From Phycisphaerales bacterium (GTDB lineage Bacteria; Planctomycetota; Phycisphaerae; UBA1845; Fen-1342): a stretch of 64,000 bases of DNA. How positions within the stretch are numbered: the first letter of the stretch is position 1; every line of letters begins with the position of its first letter. The stretch is taken from NCBI GenBank assembly GCA_016716475.1, contig JADJWG010000002.1:124001-188000 (forward strand), in the 5' to 3' direction. Made by a program: the position numbers and the translations under genes. The notes beneath the pieces were generated by a model, which was given only the letters and a program-made list of their open reading frames with translations, was not told where the DNA came from and ran no database searches. Positions 34,562 to 43,670 of this stretch are shown piece by piece.

Positions 34562-35332
34562 TCAGCGTCCGGCGAACGCGGCTGGACGACGCTCCAGAAA
34601 TGCCCGCATCCCCTCTTTCTGATCGTCCGTCGCGAAGAGCAGGTAGCAGGCCTGCCGCTCGTAGACGAGCCCTTCGCGCAGGGGCGTCTCGAAAGCCCGC
34701 TGCACTGCGGCTTTCGCGGCCCGAATGGCGAGCGGAGGTCGTCGGGCGATCTCGCGGGCGAGCGCGAGCGCCTCTTCGTCGCAGTTCTCGCGCGGCACCA
34801 CGCGACTCACGAGCCCGAGTTGCAGCGCTTCGCGCGCACTGAGTGTCCGCCCGGTGAGAATCATATCCAGCGCAACCGCCTGCCCCACACACCGCGCCAG
34901 GCGCTGGGTACCACCCGCTGCGGGAATGATCCCGAGCCCCGTCTGTGGCAGCGCGAAGCGGGCCGTGTCGGCTGCGATCACAATGTCGCAGGCGAGTGCG
35001 AGTTCGCAGCCCGCCCCGACCGCGTACCCGGCCACGCCGGCCAGCACCGGTTTGCGCAGCTCGTGAAAAACGTCCCAGGCCCCGTAAGGATCGCGGGCCT
35101 GCATGTCGACGACCGATGCGTCCACGATTTCGGTGACGTCGAGCGAGGAGGCAAACGCCCGCGGGCCACCCAGCAACAGCAGGCAGTTCACCTGCGGGTG
35201 GCGGTCGAGTTGACGCAGTTCCCGGGCGAGTTCACCCATCAGCGCCACGGATAACGCATTCAGCGTCTCCGGACGATTGAGGCGGAGAACGCCGACACTG
35301 CTTTCGATTGTGATGAGCAGATCACCGGCCAT
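34562..35332 (-). CDS. enoyl-CoA hydratase/isomerase-family protein (PaaF-like)
   Basis: A 256-residue crotonase. RPETLNALSVALMGEL, FASSLDVTEI, GYAVGAGCELALACDIVIA and GLGIIPAAGGTQRLARCVG are family segments. The first catalytic Glu (GCELA) is kept, but the second Glu (PE in the PEI motif) is Gln in LPQTGLG, so ordinary hydratase activity is doubtful. It is the first gene of a likely operon with the 33730 crotonase and nadC (31-bp gap, then 1 nt). Residue identity to the neighbour suggests an old duplication with different roles. Confidence 0.85.
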   Translation of the reverse strand: MAGDLLITIESSVGVLRLNRPETLNALSVALMGELARELRQLDRHPQVNCLLLLGGPRAFASSLDVTEIVDASVVDMQARDPYGAWDVFHELRKPVLAGVAGYAVGAGCELALACDIVIAADTARFALPQTGLGIIPAAGGTQRLARCVGQAVALDMILTGRTLSAREALQLGLVSRVVPRENCDEEALALAREIARRPPLAIRAAKAAVQRAFETPLREGLVYERQACYLLFATDDQKEGMRAFLERRPAAFAGR

Positions 35333-35457
35333 GGTCGCATGGTACGGGGGCGCGCGCTGCGGCTCAATGCCGCTGGACGGCGCCCCGGCAGGTGTGACCC
35401 TGGGGCCAACTTGAGGCCAAGCCGTACACGTGAGTTGGGGCCAGCCGGAATGGATTC

Positions 35458-37383
35458 TCAGGTGCAGGGTGTTTGCGGTGCTGGGGCGGACTCGACCACA
35501 CTGACGGGGGTGGGCAACAACTCAGCAATCGGCCGCTGCCGGGCCAGGGGCAACCCCACGGGTTGTGGCCCTTCCCGCGATTCGGCGGGTGCGCGCGGCA
35601 GGGCATGGACGGCGACGCTCCCATCCACCGCCCGCATAGGCAGCGCGCAAGCCGGAAGATCCGCATGTCGTCGGATATCGCCGCGCATGAGTCGCAAGGC
35701 CCAGCCGAAGGTGCGCCGAATGGTGCGTGTGAGCCCCCACATGCCGATGACCTGGACGGCGGCATCAGCGAGGTACAACCTGCTCTTGGGGCGCACCAGT
35801 GCCAGCAGGGCGCGCAGAGGGTTATAGAAGTACAGGTACGCGATCATGATGTTGAACTGCTTGCGCCAGGGCTGCGGGTGCTGCGACGCGACGACGTAAT
35901 TCGCATCCAGCATATGGGGCTCGACACGCCGGCCGGCCGCGCTGGTATAGACAAGCCCGTCGCGAAACGCGCTTTCATAGGAGCGTGAGCCGGTCGCGGG
36001 TGTCATCATCAGCACCTGCAGACTGATGGCGCCGGCCTTGCGCAGCAGGCGGACCTGGTTCAGCAGCCCGTAGTTGCCGGTCGCACTGACCAGCGGCTGC
36101 GTGTCGTGATGCATCATCATGGGCATCGGGCAGATCCCATGGCGCCGGAGCAGGCCGAACGCCTCCGTGGTCTTGTTCACACTCTGGCCCTTATTGACCA
36201 GGGTGGCGGTCATGTCCTCGACACCGAGCCACAATGCCCGCACGCCCGCAGCGCGCACCAGCGGCAGGTGCTCACGCAGTTGGAGCGTGTCGTGGATCGT
36301 CACCTCGGTGCCCCAGCGTACTTTCTTCCGGATCGGTACGCCGTCGATTTCCGTCCGCGCAAGAGTCTCGACGATCTCCAGCGTGCGCTGCTTGTGGTTG
36401 AAGAAATTGTCGTCCGCACCAAAAAAGTACCGTAACCCGTACTCGCGGTTCAGCCGCACAAATTCGTCCGCCACGCGCGCCCCGCTCTTGACCCGGTGTT
36501 GCCGCTGGTTGTAGGCGGGGATCGGGCAGTAGGGGCAGTTGAATTTGCAGCCGAACGTGAGAACCAGCGAGGCAATTGAACTGTAGCGGCGCACCTGCTG
36601 TGGCGCGAGGGCCTGGCGTTGCAGGGTCGTTCCCCGGCTTGGCGGCTCGAGTAAGCGGTACCCGAGTGCCGGGTGCGGCAGCTCGTCGAGGTCACCCACC
36701 AGCCGCTGAATCCCCGTGTCGATCAGCTCCTCCGCCGCGCCGGTCGGTCCGGTGCGGGGGTACACGAGTCCGGGGATGTCGTCGAGCATTCCGCCGTCCC
36801 GGGCCCGCACCAACGCGGCGCGCAGTGACTCCTGCCGGCCACGCAGCTCGAGCAGGCGCTCGAGCAAACTGAGCAGGACAAACTCCTCCCCAGTAACGGC
36901 CACATCGGCCCCCCACGGCTCGCGCGGGTTCGCGCCGAACACGTCCCACGGCTCGTACACCACTTTGGGCCCGCCGGCGATGATCAGGGGGCGGTGCGCC
37001 GGGTCGATCCGGCATGCGGCGCGGATGAGTTGGTGGCAGGCGGCGGTGTGGATCTGCATGCTCGAGACGAGGAACAGGTCGGGCACGCGGCCGTCGAGCT
37101 GCATTTCGTCAGGACGGAAATTCGGGTTCCACTGCTGGAGAACGATGCGCGTTTTCGCGAAGCCGGAATCCATCAAGGCCGAACCGATCGCCCGCACACC
37201 GGCAGGGGCCATGCGCGTGTCGGCATAGATGAAGGGCAGCATGCGTGTGCGATGATCGAATGCACAGGCGATGACCGTGACCAGCTCGTGCTGTCGGGCA
37301 AGGAGGCGCAGCCGATCGCGCACACCCGTCAGGGCGCCCGCGGGACACAGTTCGTCACCGCGGTCGCGGCGAGGAAGTTCCAT
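35458..37383 (-). CDS. B12-binding-domain radical SAM protein
   Basis: The 641-residue protein has an N-terminal Rossmann region (about 60-175, VPDLFLVSSMQIHTAACHQLI, PLIIAGGPKVVYEPW, then GADVAVTGEEFVLLSLLE) like the cobalamin-binding domain of class B radical SAM enzymes; no DxHxxG motif is seen. The radical SAM core begins at about 268 with Cys279, Cys283 and Cys286 in FGCKFNCPYC that bind the [4Fe-4S] cluster. A C-terminal tail of 110 residues is basic and Pro-rich. Such enzymes methylate or rearrange carbon centres in lipids, antibiotics or cofactors. No partner gene is adjacent; the substrate is unknown. Confidence 0.88.
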   Translation of the reverse strand: MELPRRDRGDELCPAGALTGVRDRLRLLARQHELVTVIACAFDHRTRMLPFIYADTRMAPAGVRAIGSALMDSGFAKTRIVLQQWNPNFRPDEMQLDGRVPDLFLVSSMQIHTAACHQLIRAACRIDPAHRPLIIAGGPKVVYEPWDVFGANPREPWGADVAVTGEEFVLLSLLERLLELRGRQESLRAALVRARDGGMLDDIPGLVYPRTGPTGAAEELIDTGIQRLVGDLDELPHPALGYRLLEPPSRGTTLQRQALAPQQVRRYSSIASLVLTFGCKFNCPYCPIPAYNQRQHRVKSGARVADEFVRLNREYGLRYFFGADDNFFNHKQRTLEIVETLARTEIDGVPIRKKVRWGTEVTIHDTLQLREHLPLVRAAGVRALWLGVEDMTATLVNKGQSVNKTTEAFGLLRRHGICPMPMMMHHDTQPLVSATGNYGLLNQVRLLRKAGAISLQVLMMTPATGSRSYESAFRDGLVYTSAAGRRVEPHMLDANYVVASQHPQPWRKQFNIMIAYLYFYNPLRALLALVRPKSRLYLADAAVQVIGMWGLTRTIRRTFGWALRLMRGDIRRHADLPACALPMRAVDGSVAVHALPRAPAESREGPQPVGLPLARQRPIAELLPTPVSVVESAPAPQTPCT

Positions 37384-37802
37384 TCCAACCTTTCCGCCGC
37401 GCTCCGCCTCTCAGGGGTGGCTGAGAACCAGGCGCGCGCAGAGTACGTGATGCACTGCCTTCGTTCGCAGGAAGCATCCGTTTAACCTGTTCGGCCAAAC
37501 ACGCTGGGATTGTAGACGGACCGCTGCCATGCGTCGACCGGCGGGACGCCTCCGCGCAGAATCTTCCCAACCCTGCGTGCGTGCTCACCGATGGGTCATT
37601 CCGGCGCACGCGTACCGGCGTGGTGACGAAAAACTCTGGACTGTTCGTCCCGTGTGCCATGGCCAGCGCGCAGCCGGTGCGAGCGGGGCGGTTCTGCGGT
37701 TAGACTGCCCGACCGTCTTGTTGTGCTGCGGGTCCGCCCCGATCGATTCTATGGGCTGAAAACCGCGAAGTCGCGACCGCGAGTCGCAAGGTGAGGTGAT
37801 TC
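37384..37802. other. 419-bp divergent spacer
   Basis: It lies between the divergent radical SAM and AbgT genes. No coding frame with protein-like sequence was found; the open frames are short and Arg-rich. A GCGAC-CGCGA-GTCGC hairpin (about 37769-37784) and an AAGGTGAGG ribosome-binding stretch lie just before the AbgT start. Promoters for both genes must be here, but no clear -35/-10 pair was seen. Confidence 0.4.
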
Positions 37803-39602
37803 ATGGGCGCTAAGTCTCCGGGGGATGGTCCTGGACCACGGCGTGGGCTGCTCGATTGGATCGAGTGGATCGGAAACAAGTTGCCCGATCCAACGATGCT
37901 GTTCCTTGGTGGGGCGGCGGTGGTCATGCTGCTCTCAGCGGTCGCAGCTCAGCTCGACTGGTCGGTGCAGCCGCGGGTGTACCGGGCGACGTTTGACTTG
38001 GTGCTCGCGGAAGACGGTACTCCCCGCATCGACGAAGAGACCGGCGCGCCTCGAATTCGCCTGCGCGCAGACGAGCAGGGTCGGCCCATCCTGGAATTGA
38101 CGGCCGACCTGCGGCGCGTGGAGCCGCAATTCCTGCCGGCGGAACATGCCGACGCCGTTGCCCCACCCCGGCGCGACGCGGCGGGCGAGCCCATCGTGGT
38201 GCTCACGGGCGAGTCCGGTGATGCGGAGGCCGCCCGGCCCCGCAGTCTCCTGACGAGCGACGGTCTTTTCTGGTGCCTGAAAAACATGGTGCCCAATTTT
38301 ATGAATTTCCCGCCGCTGGGCGTGGTGCTGGTGGGGATGCTCGGGATCGGCGTGGCGGAAAAGACGGGTCTGCTGGCGGCGGCCTTGAAGGCGTTCGTGC
38401 AACTCGTGCCGGGGCCGCTGCTGACGCCGGCGATGATCTTTCTGGGCGTCATGTCGTCGTTGGGGGTGGATGCGGGGTACGTGGTCCTGCCGCCGCTGGC
38501 GGCGGCGTTGTACCTGTCGGTAGGCCGGTCTCCGCTGGTGGGGGTGGCGGCGGTGTTCGCGGGCGTGTCGGCGGGGTTTAATGCGAACCTGGTGGTGACG
38601 GGCCTCGACCCGATGTTGGCGGGCTTCACGACGATGGGCGCCCGGGTGTTCGACGCGGGCTACGAGGTGGCGCCGACGTGCAATTGGTGGTTCATGATCG
38701 CCTCAACGTTCGTGATCACGGCCGCGGGCTGGGCTGTGACGGCGTGGATCGTAGACCGCCGCTTCCGCGACAAGTCACCGGAGGATGGCGGTCCGCGGCG
38801 GATGTCGGCCGCGGAGGTCGCCGAGGCGCGCCACATTTCGAGCCGGGAAGCGCAGGGGCTGCTCTGGGCGGGGCTGGTGCTGGCGGTGCTGGTGACCGGC
38901 ATCATCACGCTCAGCGTGTGGCCCCAATCCCCGCTGTACGGGGTCGATTCACAGAACAATTTCCCGCGCTGGGTAGCGGTGATTGTGCCGCTGATCTTCC
39001 TTTCGTTCCTGCTGCCGGGCGTCGTCTTTGGAGCCGTGGTTGGCAAGGTACGCAGCGGACGTGACCTTGCGGGGTTGATGCACGAGTCGATGTCCGGCAT
39101 GGCGCCGATCATCGTGCTCGCATTCTTCGCGGCCCAGTTCATCGAGTACTTCCGGTATTCGCAGCTCGACCGCATGCTGGCACTGGCGGGCGGGCAGTGG
39201 CTGGCGGCCGCGGCATTGCCGTCCGCGTCGCTGATCGTGGCGTTCGTGCTGGTGACCGCGCTGTTCAACCTGTTCGTGGGTTCGATGTCGGCGAAGTACG
39301 CGATGTTCGCGCCGGTGTTCGTGCCGATGTTCATGATGGTGGGGATCAGCCCGGAACTGACGCAGGCGGCGTACCGGATTGGAGATTCGGCGACCAATGT
39401 GATCACGCCGCTGAACTCGTACCTCGTGATTGTGCTGGTGTACATGCAGCGGTTCGTCCCGAAAGCTGGCATGGGCACATTGATCTCGATGATGCTGCCG
39501 TACTCGGTCGTATTCCTGGTGACGTGGCTCCTGCTGCTGCTGGTTTGGCTTCAGTTCGGCTGGGATCTGGGTTGGCGTGGCCCGCTGACCTATACGCCAT
39601 AG
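37803..39602 (+). CDS. AbgT-family transporter (p-aminobenzoyl-glutamate type)
   Basis: A 599-residue multi-pass membrane protein. LLDWIEWIGNKLPDPTMLF at the N-terminus, FPPLGVVLVGMLGIGVAEKTGLL, MSSLGVDAGYVVLPPLAAALY and the C-terminal NLFVGSMSAKYAMFAPVFVPMFM with SATNVITPLNSY are AbgT family hallmarks. Family members move p-aminobenzoyl-glutamate or export sulfonamides with the proton gradient. Between TM1 (about 33-50) and the LLTSDGLFW segment there is an Asp/Arg-rich soluble insert of about 95 residues; AbgT loops there are usually shorter. A good Shine-Dalgarno precedes ATG 37803. Confidence 0.92.
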   Translation: MGAKSPGDGPGPRRGLLDWIEWIGNKLPDPTMLFLGGAAVVMLLSAVAAQLDWSVQPRVYRATFDLVLAEDGTPRIDEETGAPRIRLRADEQGRPILELTADLRRVEPQFLPAEHADAVAPPRRDAAGEPIVVLTGESGDAEAARPRSLLTSDGLFWCLKNMVPNFMNFPPLGVVLVGMLGIGVAEKTGLLAAALKAFVQLVPGPLLTPAMIFLGVMSSLGVDAGYVVLPPLAAALYLSVGRSPLVGVAAVFAGVSAGFNANLVVTGLDPMLAGFTTMGARVFDAGYEVAPTCNWWFMIASTFVITAAGWAVTAWIVDRRFRDKSPEDGGPRRMSAAEVAEARHISSREAQGLLWAGLVLAVLVTGIITLSVWPQSPLYGVDSQNNFPRWVAVIVPLIFLSFLLPGVVFGAVVGKVRSGRDLAGLMHESMSGMAPIIVLAFFAAQFIEYFRYSQLDRMLALAGGQWLAAAALPSASLIVAFVLVTALFNLFVGSMSAKYAMFAPVFVPMFMMVGISPELTQAAYRIGDSATNVITPLNSYLVIVLVYMQRFVPKAGMGTLISMMLPYSVVFLVTWLLLLLVWLQFGWDLGWRGPLTYTP

Positions 39603-39700
39603 ACGGGTGACAGAACGCACGGCCCGTGGCCCGCGTCTGCCGCCGGACTCCCCGAGCGGCTTGACGCGGCCCGGTTCGGACTCTACAAACAAGCACGCTC

Positions 39701-40102
39701 ATGGCTGGTGAACGCAGTGTCCAACTCGTCGTGATCACGCCCGACCGCGAGGTGCTCAACACCGCCGCGGATTCGGTTGTCATCCCGTCCCATGATGGCG
39801 AACTTGGCGTCCTGCACGAGCGGGCACCACTGATGTGCGAACTCGGCATCGGACAGTTGCGGTATACCTTGGCGGGGCAGACGGCCGCGTATTTCATTGA
39901 CGGCGGATTTGCCCAGGTGCTGCATGACCAGGTTACGGTGTTGACCAACCGGGCGCTCGCGGCCAGCGAGCTTACACCGGCCATCGTCGCGGCCGCTGAG
40001 CAGGCGGTGGGCACACACCCAAGCGGCACGCTGGAGGAGCGCGAGGGGCGGGAGCGGGCGCAGGCCCGTGTGCGGGTGATGAAGCGGCTCACCAGCGGCT
40101 AA
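39701..40102 (+). CDS. atpC: F-type ATP synthase epsilon subunit
   Basis: A 133-residue rotor subunit of F1. The beta-sandwich domain is clear: VQLVVITPDREVLNTAADSVVIPSHDGELGVLHERAPLMCELGIGQLRY, then GGFAQVLHDQVTVLTNRALAAS. A short helical C-terminal part (about 90-133, EEREGRERAQARVRVMKRL) matches the regulatory hairpin. It stands alone: no atpD, atpG or other ATP synthase gene is within the window, whereas atpC normally ends the atp operon. No Shine-Dalgarno is obvious. It may be the only copy, moved away, or a second copy. Confidence 0.9.
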   Translation: MAGERSVQLVVITPDREVLNTAADSVVIPSHDGELGVLHERAPLMCELGIGQLRYTLAGQTAAYFIDGGFAQVLHDQVTVLTNRALAASELTPAIVAAAEQAVGTHPSGTLEEREGRERAQARVRVMKRLTSG

Positions 40103-40253
40103 GCTGGCACCCTGTGCCGGGACCGGGGTCTCTGCGAATTGTGACTTCCTGTCAGGGCCGGCTTCCCGGGTCGACGGGGTGGCCTACAATGCGCCCCAGC
40201 AGTATCGCGGTGGCGCGCCATGGGCGACCTTCCACTTAGCCAGGAGTTGCGGC

Positions 40254-42557
40254 ATGCTGGTTTCCACTCTGCTGTTGCTTTGCTTCTACGGTGCCGTCGC
40301 CGATGAACCTGTCCTCACGGACGAACAGCGCAACGCATTGCCACAACATTTCGGCTTCGGCGAGATGCAAATTTACAAGCTCAAACCGAACATTCGCCTG
40401 CTGCGCGTCGCGGACCTTGACGGCGACGGCCGCAAGGACCTCGTGGTGTGGAACCAGACGCAGAGTCGGATCGAGCTCTTCTACCAGCCCGAGCCGGGGG
40501 TGTCCGTCGAGTTGGAGGAAACCGACGACGAGCTGAACCAGATTCCGAGCCGCGGTAACTTCCGGCGTGCCAACGTGCCTTGTGCATTCAACATCGTGGC
40601 CCTGGACGTGGGGGATGTGTCCGGTGACGGCCGGGCAGACCTGGTCGCCTTCACGGACAGCCGCGATCTCGCGATCATGCCCGGACTGGCGGACGGGGGC
40701 TTCGGCCCGGCCGAGCTGATCCGGGCGCGCGAGGGTGCGCCGAGCAACGGGGCCCTGACCCTCGGGGACTACAACGGGGACGGCCGCATGGATGTCGCGG
40801 TGCGCGGCGACCAGGCGCTGCTGGTCTTCCTGCAGCGGGCGGAAGGTGGCTTGGCCAATCCCATCCGGCTGGTGCATGGAATCGGTACGCCGGAGCTGCT
40901 GCTGACCGGCGATCTCAACGGCGACGGGCGTGACGACCTGTTGATCAGTTCAAGCGATGAGCGGTATGGCATGTACGTGAGTCTGCAATCGCCCAAGGGC
41001 ATGCTGGCGGCGCTGCGCCCGGCGGTACTGCCGCCCTTCCGCAGCGTGACCGTGGTACCGCCGCGGGCCGGTGAGCAGGGCAGTGATGTATACGCCATCG
41101 AGCGCGCCACGGGCCGCTTGAAGCACTACCGCTGGGAGTTGCCGACCACGCTGCGCGGGGTGCGTGACTGGCCCCAGCAGATGCACTCCTATCCGATCAA
41201 GGGTACGAGCAAACGCCGGCCGCTGGCGCTCGGCGATATCGGCGGTGACGGCTTCATCGATTGTGTGACGGCGGACCCGGATGCGGCGCAGCTCATCCTG
41301 TTCCGTGGTGGCGCGGGCGGGCTCGGACCGGCGGTGACCTTCCCGGGCCTGATGAAAACGAATGACATCTGGGCGGTCGACCTCGACGGAGACGGGCAGG
41401 CCGAGGTGCTCCAGGCCAGCGCGGAAGAGCGGATGATCGGCGTATCGCGGTTCGAGGATGGCCGGCTGACCTTCCCGGCACCACTGGCGACGCGTGGCCG
41501 GCCGTACGTGGTCACGGCCGGGGCGCTGCGGGCGGGTGCGCCGGCCGACCAGATGGCGTACGTGTCCCGGAATGAAGATGACGATTATGAGCTGGTGCTG
41601 CGGCCGCTCCGGGGTGAAGGCGAGGTCCCCGAGACGGTGCTCCCGATTGTGGATCTGGATGACGAACCCGCCGGCGTCCGCTTTGTAGACCTGGATCAGG
41701 ATGGGCGGAGCGACCTGCTGATCTTCGTGCGGTTCAATGCGCCGCGGGCCTTCCTGCAGCAGGCGGACGGTACGTTCGCTGCGCTACGGGGCGCGGAAAC
41801 GCGTGACTGGCTGGTGAAGGAGGCGGAGCCGTTCGGGTTTGCCACGGCCGATGTGAATGGCAACGGGAAGCTGGAAGTGCTCTTCGCACAGGAGAAGCTG
41901 GCGCGCGCGATGGTGGTGCAGAACGGGCAGTGGACTGTCGTGGATCAGTACAACCCGGAGGTGGCGGATGCGCGTATCCGCGGGCTGGCGGTCCTGCCGG
42001 GGGACGATGGTCAGCCGGTTCTGGTGATGTACGAGCAGAAGGGGCGCGATCTGCTGGTTTTTCGCCAGCGGGCGGACCACACCTATGCCGTGGCACAGAG
42101 CATGCCCGTAGGCAGTTTCGACCTTGCAGCGATGCTGACACTGCCGATCGGTCATGACGGCGGCCGGGTCGGGGTGGTTCTGGCCGATCCAGACAAGCTT
42201 GCGGTGCTGGTGCCGGACGAGAACGCACCTACGCTGGTCGAGAAGCACACGTACGAGACCGACTCGCGCGACGCGTGGTTGGCGGACTCGGCGGTTGGCG
42301 ATCTGAACGGCGACGGTGTGCGTGATCTGGCGCTGCTGGACTGGGGCAAGGCCTCGCTGGAAATTGTCACGACGCTTCCTGATGGTGGCATGGTGAAGGC
42401 AGCGCGGTTCCAGGTGTTCCAGGGGCGTCGTTTCTCACGGGCGCCGGACTCACGAGCCGAGCCGCGCGAATTGCAGGTTGCGGACGTAACTGGTGATGGC
42501 ATCGCGGATATCGTGATCCTGGTGCATGACCGGTTGGTCGTTTATCCAGGGCAGTGA
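40254..42557 (+). CDS. exported FG-GAP/VCBS repeat protein
   Basis: A 767-residue secreted protein. Signal peptide MLVSTLLLLCFYGAVADEP is preceded by AGGAG at good distance, which favours ATG 40254 over an upstream codon at 40179. The body is a long array of FG-GAP-like blades with calcium-binding DxDGDGxxD loops: VADLDGDGRKDLVV, DVSGDGRADLVAF, DYNGDGRMDVAV, DLNGDGRDDLL, DLDGDGQAEVL, DLDQDGRSDLLIF, DVNGNGKLEVLF, DLNGDGVRDLALL and DVTGDGIADIVIL. These fold as a beta-propeller, seen in adhesins and surface proteins. Function unknown; it likely lies in the periplasm or outside the cell. Confidence 0.85.
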   Translation: MLVSTLLLLCFYGAVADEPVLTDEQRNALPQHFGFGEMQIYKLKPNIRLLRVADLDGDGRKDLVVWNQTQSRIELFYQPEPGVSVELEETDDELNQIPSRGNFRRANVPCAFNIVALDVGDVSGDGRADLVAFTDSRDLAIMPGLADGGFGPAELIRAREGAPSNGALTLGDYNGDGRMDVAVRGDQALLVFLQRAEGGLANPIRLVHGIGTPELLLTGDLNGDGRDDLLISSSDERYGMYVSLQSPKGMLAALRPAVLPPFRSVTVVPPRAGEQGSDVYAIERATGRLKHYRWELPTTLRGVRDWPQQMHSYPIKGTSKRRPLALGDIGGDGFIDCVTADPDAAQLILFRGGAGGLGPAVTFPGLMKTNDIWAVDLDGDGQAEVLQASAEERMIGVSRFEDGRLTFPAPLATRGRPYVVTAGALRAGAPADQMAYVSRNEDDDYELVLRPLRGEGEVPETVLPIVDLDDEPAGVRFVDLDQDGRSDLLIFVRFNAPRAFLQQADGTFAALRGAETRDWLVKEAEPFGFATADVNGNGKLEVLFAQEKLARAMVVQNGQWTVVDQYNPEVADARIRGLAVLPGDDGQPVLVMYEQKGRDLLVFRQRADHTYAVAQSMPVGSFDLAAMLTLPIGHDGGRVGVVLADPDKLAVLVPDENAPTLVEKHTYETDSRDAWLADSAVGDLNGDGVRDLALLDWGKASLEIVTTLPDGGMVKAARFQVFQGRRFSRAPDSRAEPRELQVADVTGDGIADIVILVHDRLVVYPGQ

Positions 42558-42714
42558 GCGCGTGGGAATGGCTCGTGGCATGCCCGAGGAGGTACTGAAT
42601 CGCCCTGGCAGGAAGCGTGGTCGCGCGTGGCTTTAATGGGTGTCGCGGCGACTTGATCTCATGCGCGGTTGGGGGGGCTGCCTCTGCGGGGCAGGTTCAC
42701 GGGCATGTGCCCGG

Positions 42715-42791
42715 TTCCACGGGATGCGTTCCGCACGGCTGGCGCTGTGTTGCGCTACCCGTGGCTACAACCCGGCGCCCCTGCCGGGGCG
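42715..42791 (+). repeat. dispersed intergenic repeat, copy B
   Basis: 77 bp beginning TTCCACGGG and ending CCCGTGGCTACAACCCGGC, then GGGGCG, matching copy A at 12853-12930. It overlaps the last codons of the ABC permease gene on the minus strand: the TAG stop of that gene is the complement of CTA in the conserved GTGGCTACAACCCG block. Confidence 0.65.
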
Positions 42792-43670
42792 AAGATCAGC
42801 GTGGCCCGAGGCCGACGGCGATGCTTGTCCGGCCACCACGCGACGCCATCCCCCCGCCAGCACCACCAGCAGCGACGAGAAAATCACGATTGTGGCTCCC
42901 ACCGGCCAGTCGAGCACGGCCGCGATGGCGAAGCCACCGATGCTGACCACGGCCCCGAAGGTGATCGCCAGCAGGAGGATACGGTCGTGCCCGCGGGCGA
43001 CCTGCATCGCCGCGACGGCGGGGTTCGTCACCAGACTGTAGATCATCAGCCCGCCGACAGTCTGGAAGTTCACCGTCAGCACGGCGCTGGTCAGTACCAG
43101 GAACACCGTCCAGATTGGGCCCACGGGAATACCGGCCGCAGTCGCGACTTCGCGCGAGAACATGAGGGCTCGCATTTCCTTGCGGAACAGGACGATGAAG
43201 ACGCCCAGTACACCACCGACCAGTAGCATCAGGCGCACATCCTGCCAGCGGCACAGCAGCAGCGAGCCCCACAGGAGACCGCGCACGACATCCTGGTCGG
43301 GCCGGCCGCTCGCGCTGTAGAGTGAAATGCCTAGAAACGCGAGTCCGAGCGATAGCGAGAACAAAACACCGATGAGGATGTTGCTGTCGAAATGGACCCC
43401 GCGCCCCTCGAGTCCGCCGAGGGCCAGGGCCGTCAGTGCCGCCGCCGCCAGCGCCGGCAGAAGCATCCACGGGACCTCGAAGCCGCCCACCACGAGCGAG
43501 CCCTGCACGCCCGCGAGCAGGGCGAACACGGCACCCGCAAGCGCCGCATGGGCAACACACACCGCGAGGAACGGAATGCGCAGCGCCACGACGTAGATCC
43601 CGAGCAGACCGGAGGACATGCCCGAGAGCACGCCGCCGGCGAGAATCGGCCACCAGAAGGGATCGATCAT
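42765..43670 (-). CDS. metal ABC transporter permease (ZnuB/TroC-like)
   Basis: A 301-residue integral membrane protein with about eight to nine helices. PFWWPILAGGVLSGMSSGLLGIYVVALR at the N-terminus and VGPIWTVFLVLTSAVLTVNFQTVGGLMIYSLVTNPAVAAMQVARGHDRILLLAITFGAVVSIGGF match the ABC-3 family, which moves Zn, Mn or Fe with ZnuC-like ATPases. ATG 43670 overlaps the ATPase gene stop (ATGA). Its last nine or so codons and stop come from the dispersed repeat copy B. It is the third gene of the leftward operon. Confidence 0.92.
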   Translation of the reverse strand: MIDPFWWPILAGGVLSGMSSGLLGIYVVALRIPFLAVCVAHAALAGAVFALLAGVQGSLVVGGFEVPWMLLPALAAAALTALALGGLEGRGVHFDSNILIGVLFSLSLGLAFLGISLYSASGRPDQDVVRGLLWGSLLLCRWQDVRLMLLVGGVLGVFIVLFRKEMRALMFSREVATAAGIPVGPIWTVFLVLTSAVLTVNFQTVGGLMIYSLVTNPAVAAMQVARGHDRILLLAITFGAVVSIGGFAIAAVLDWPVGATIVIFSSLLVVLAGGWRRVVAGQASPSASGHADLRPGRGAGL

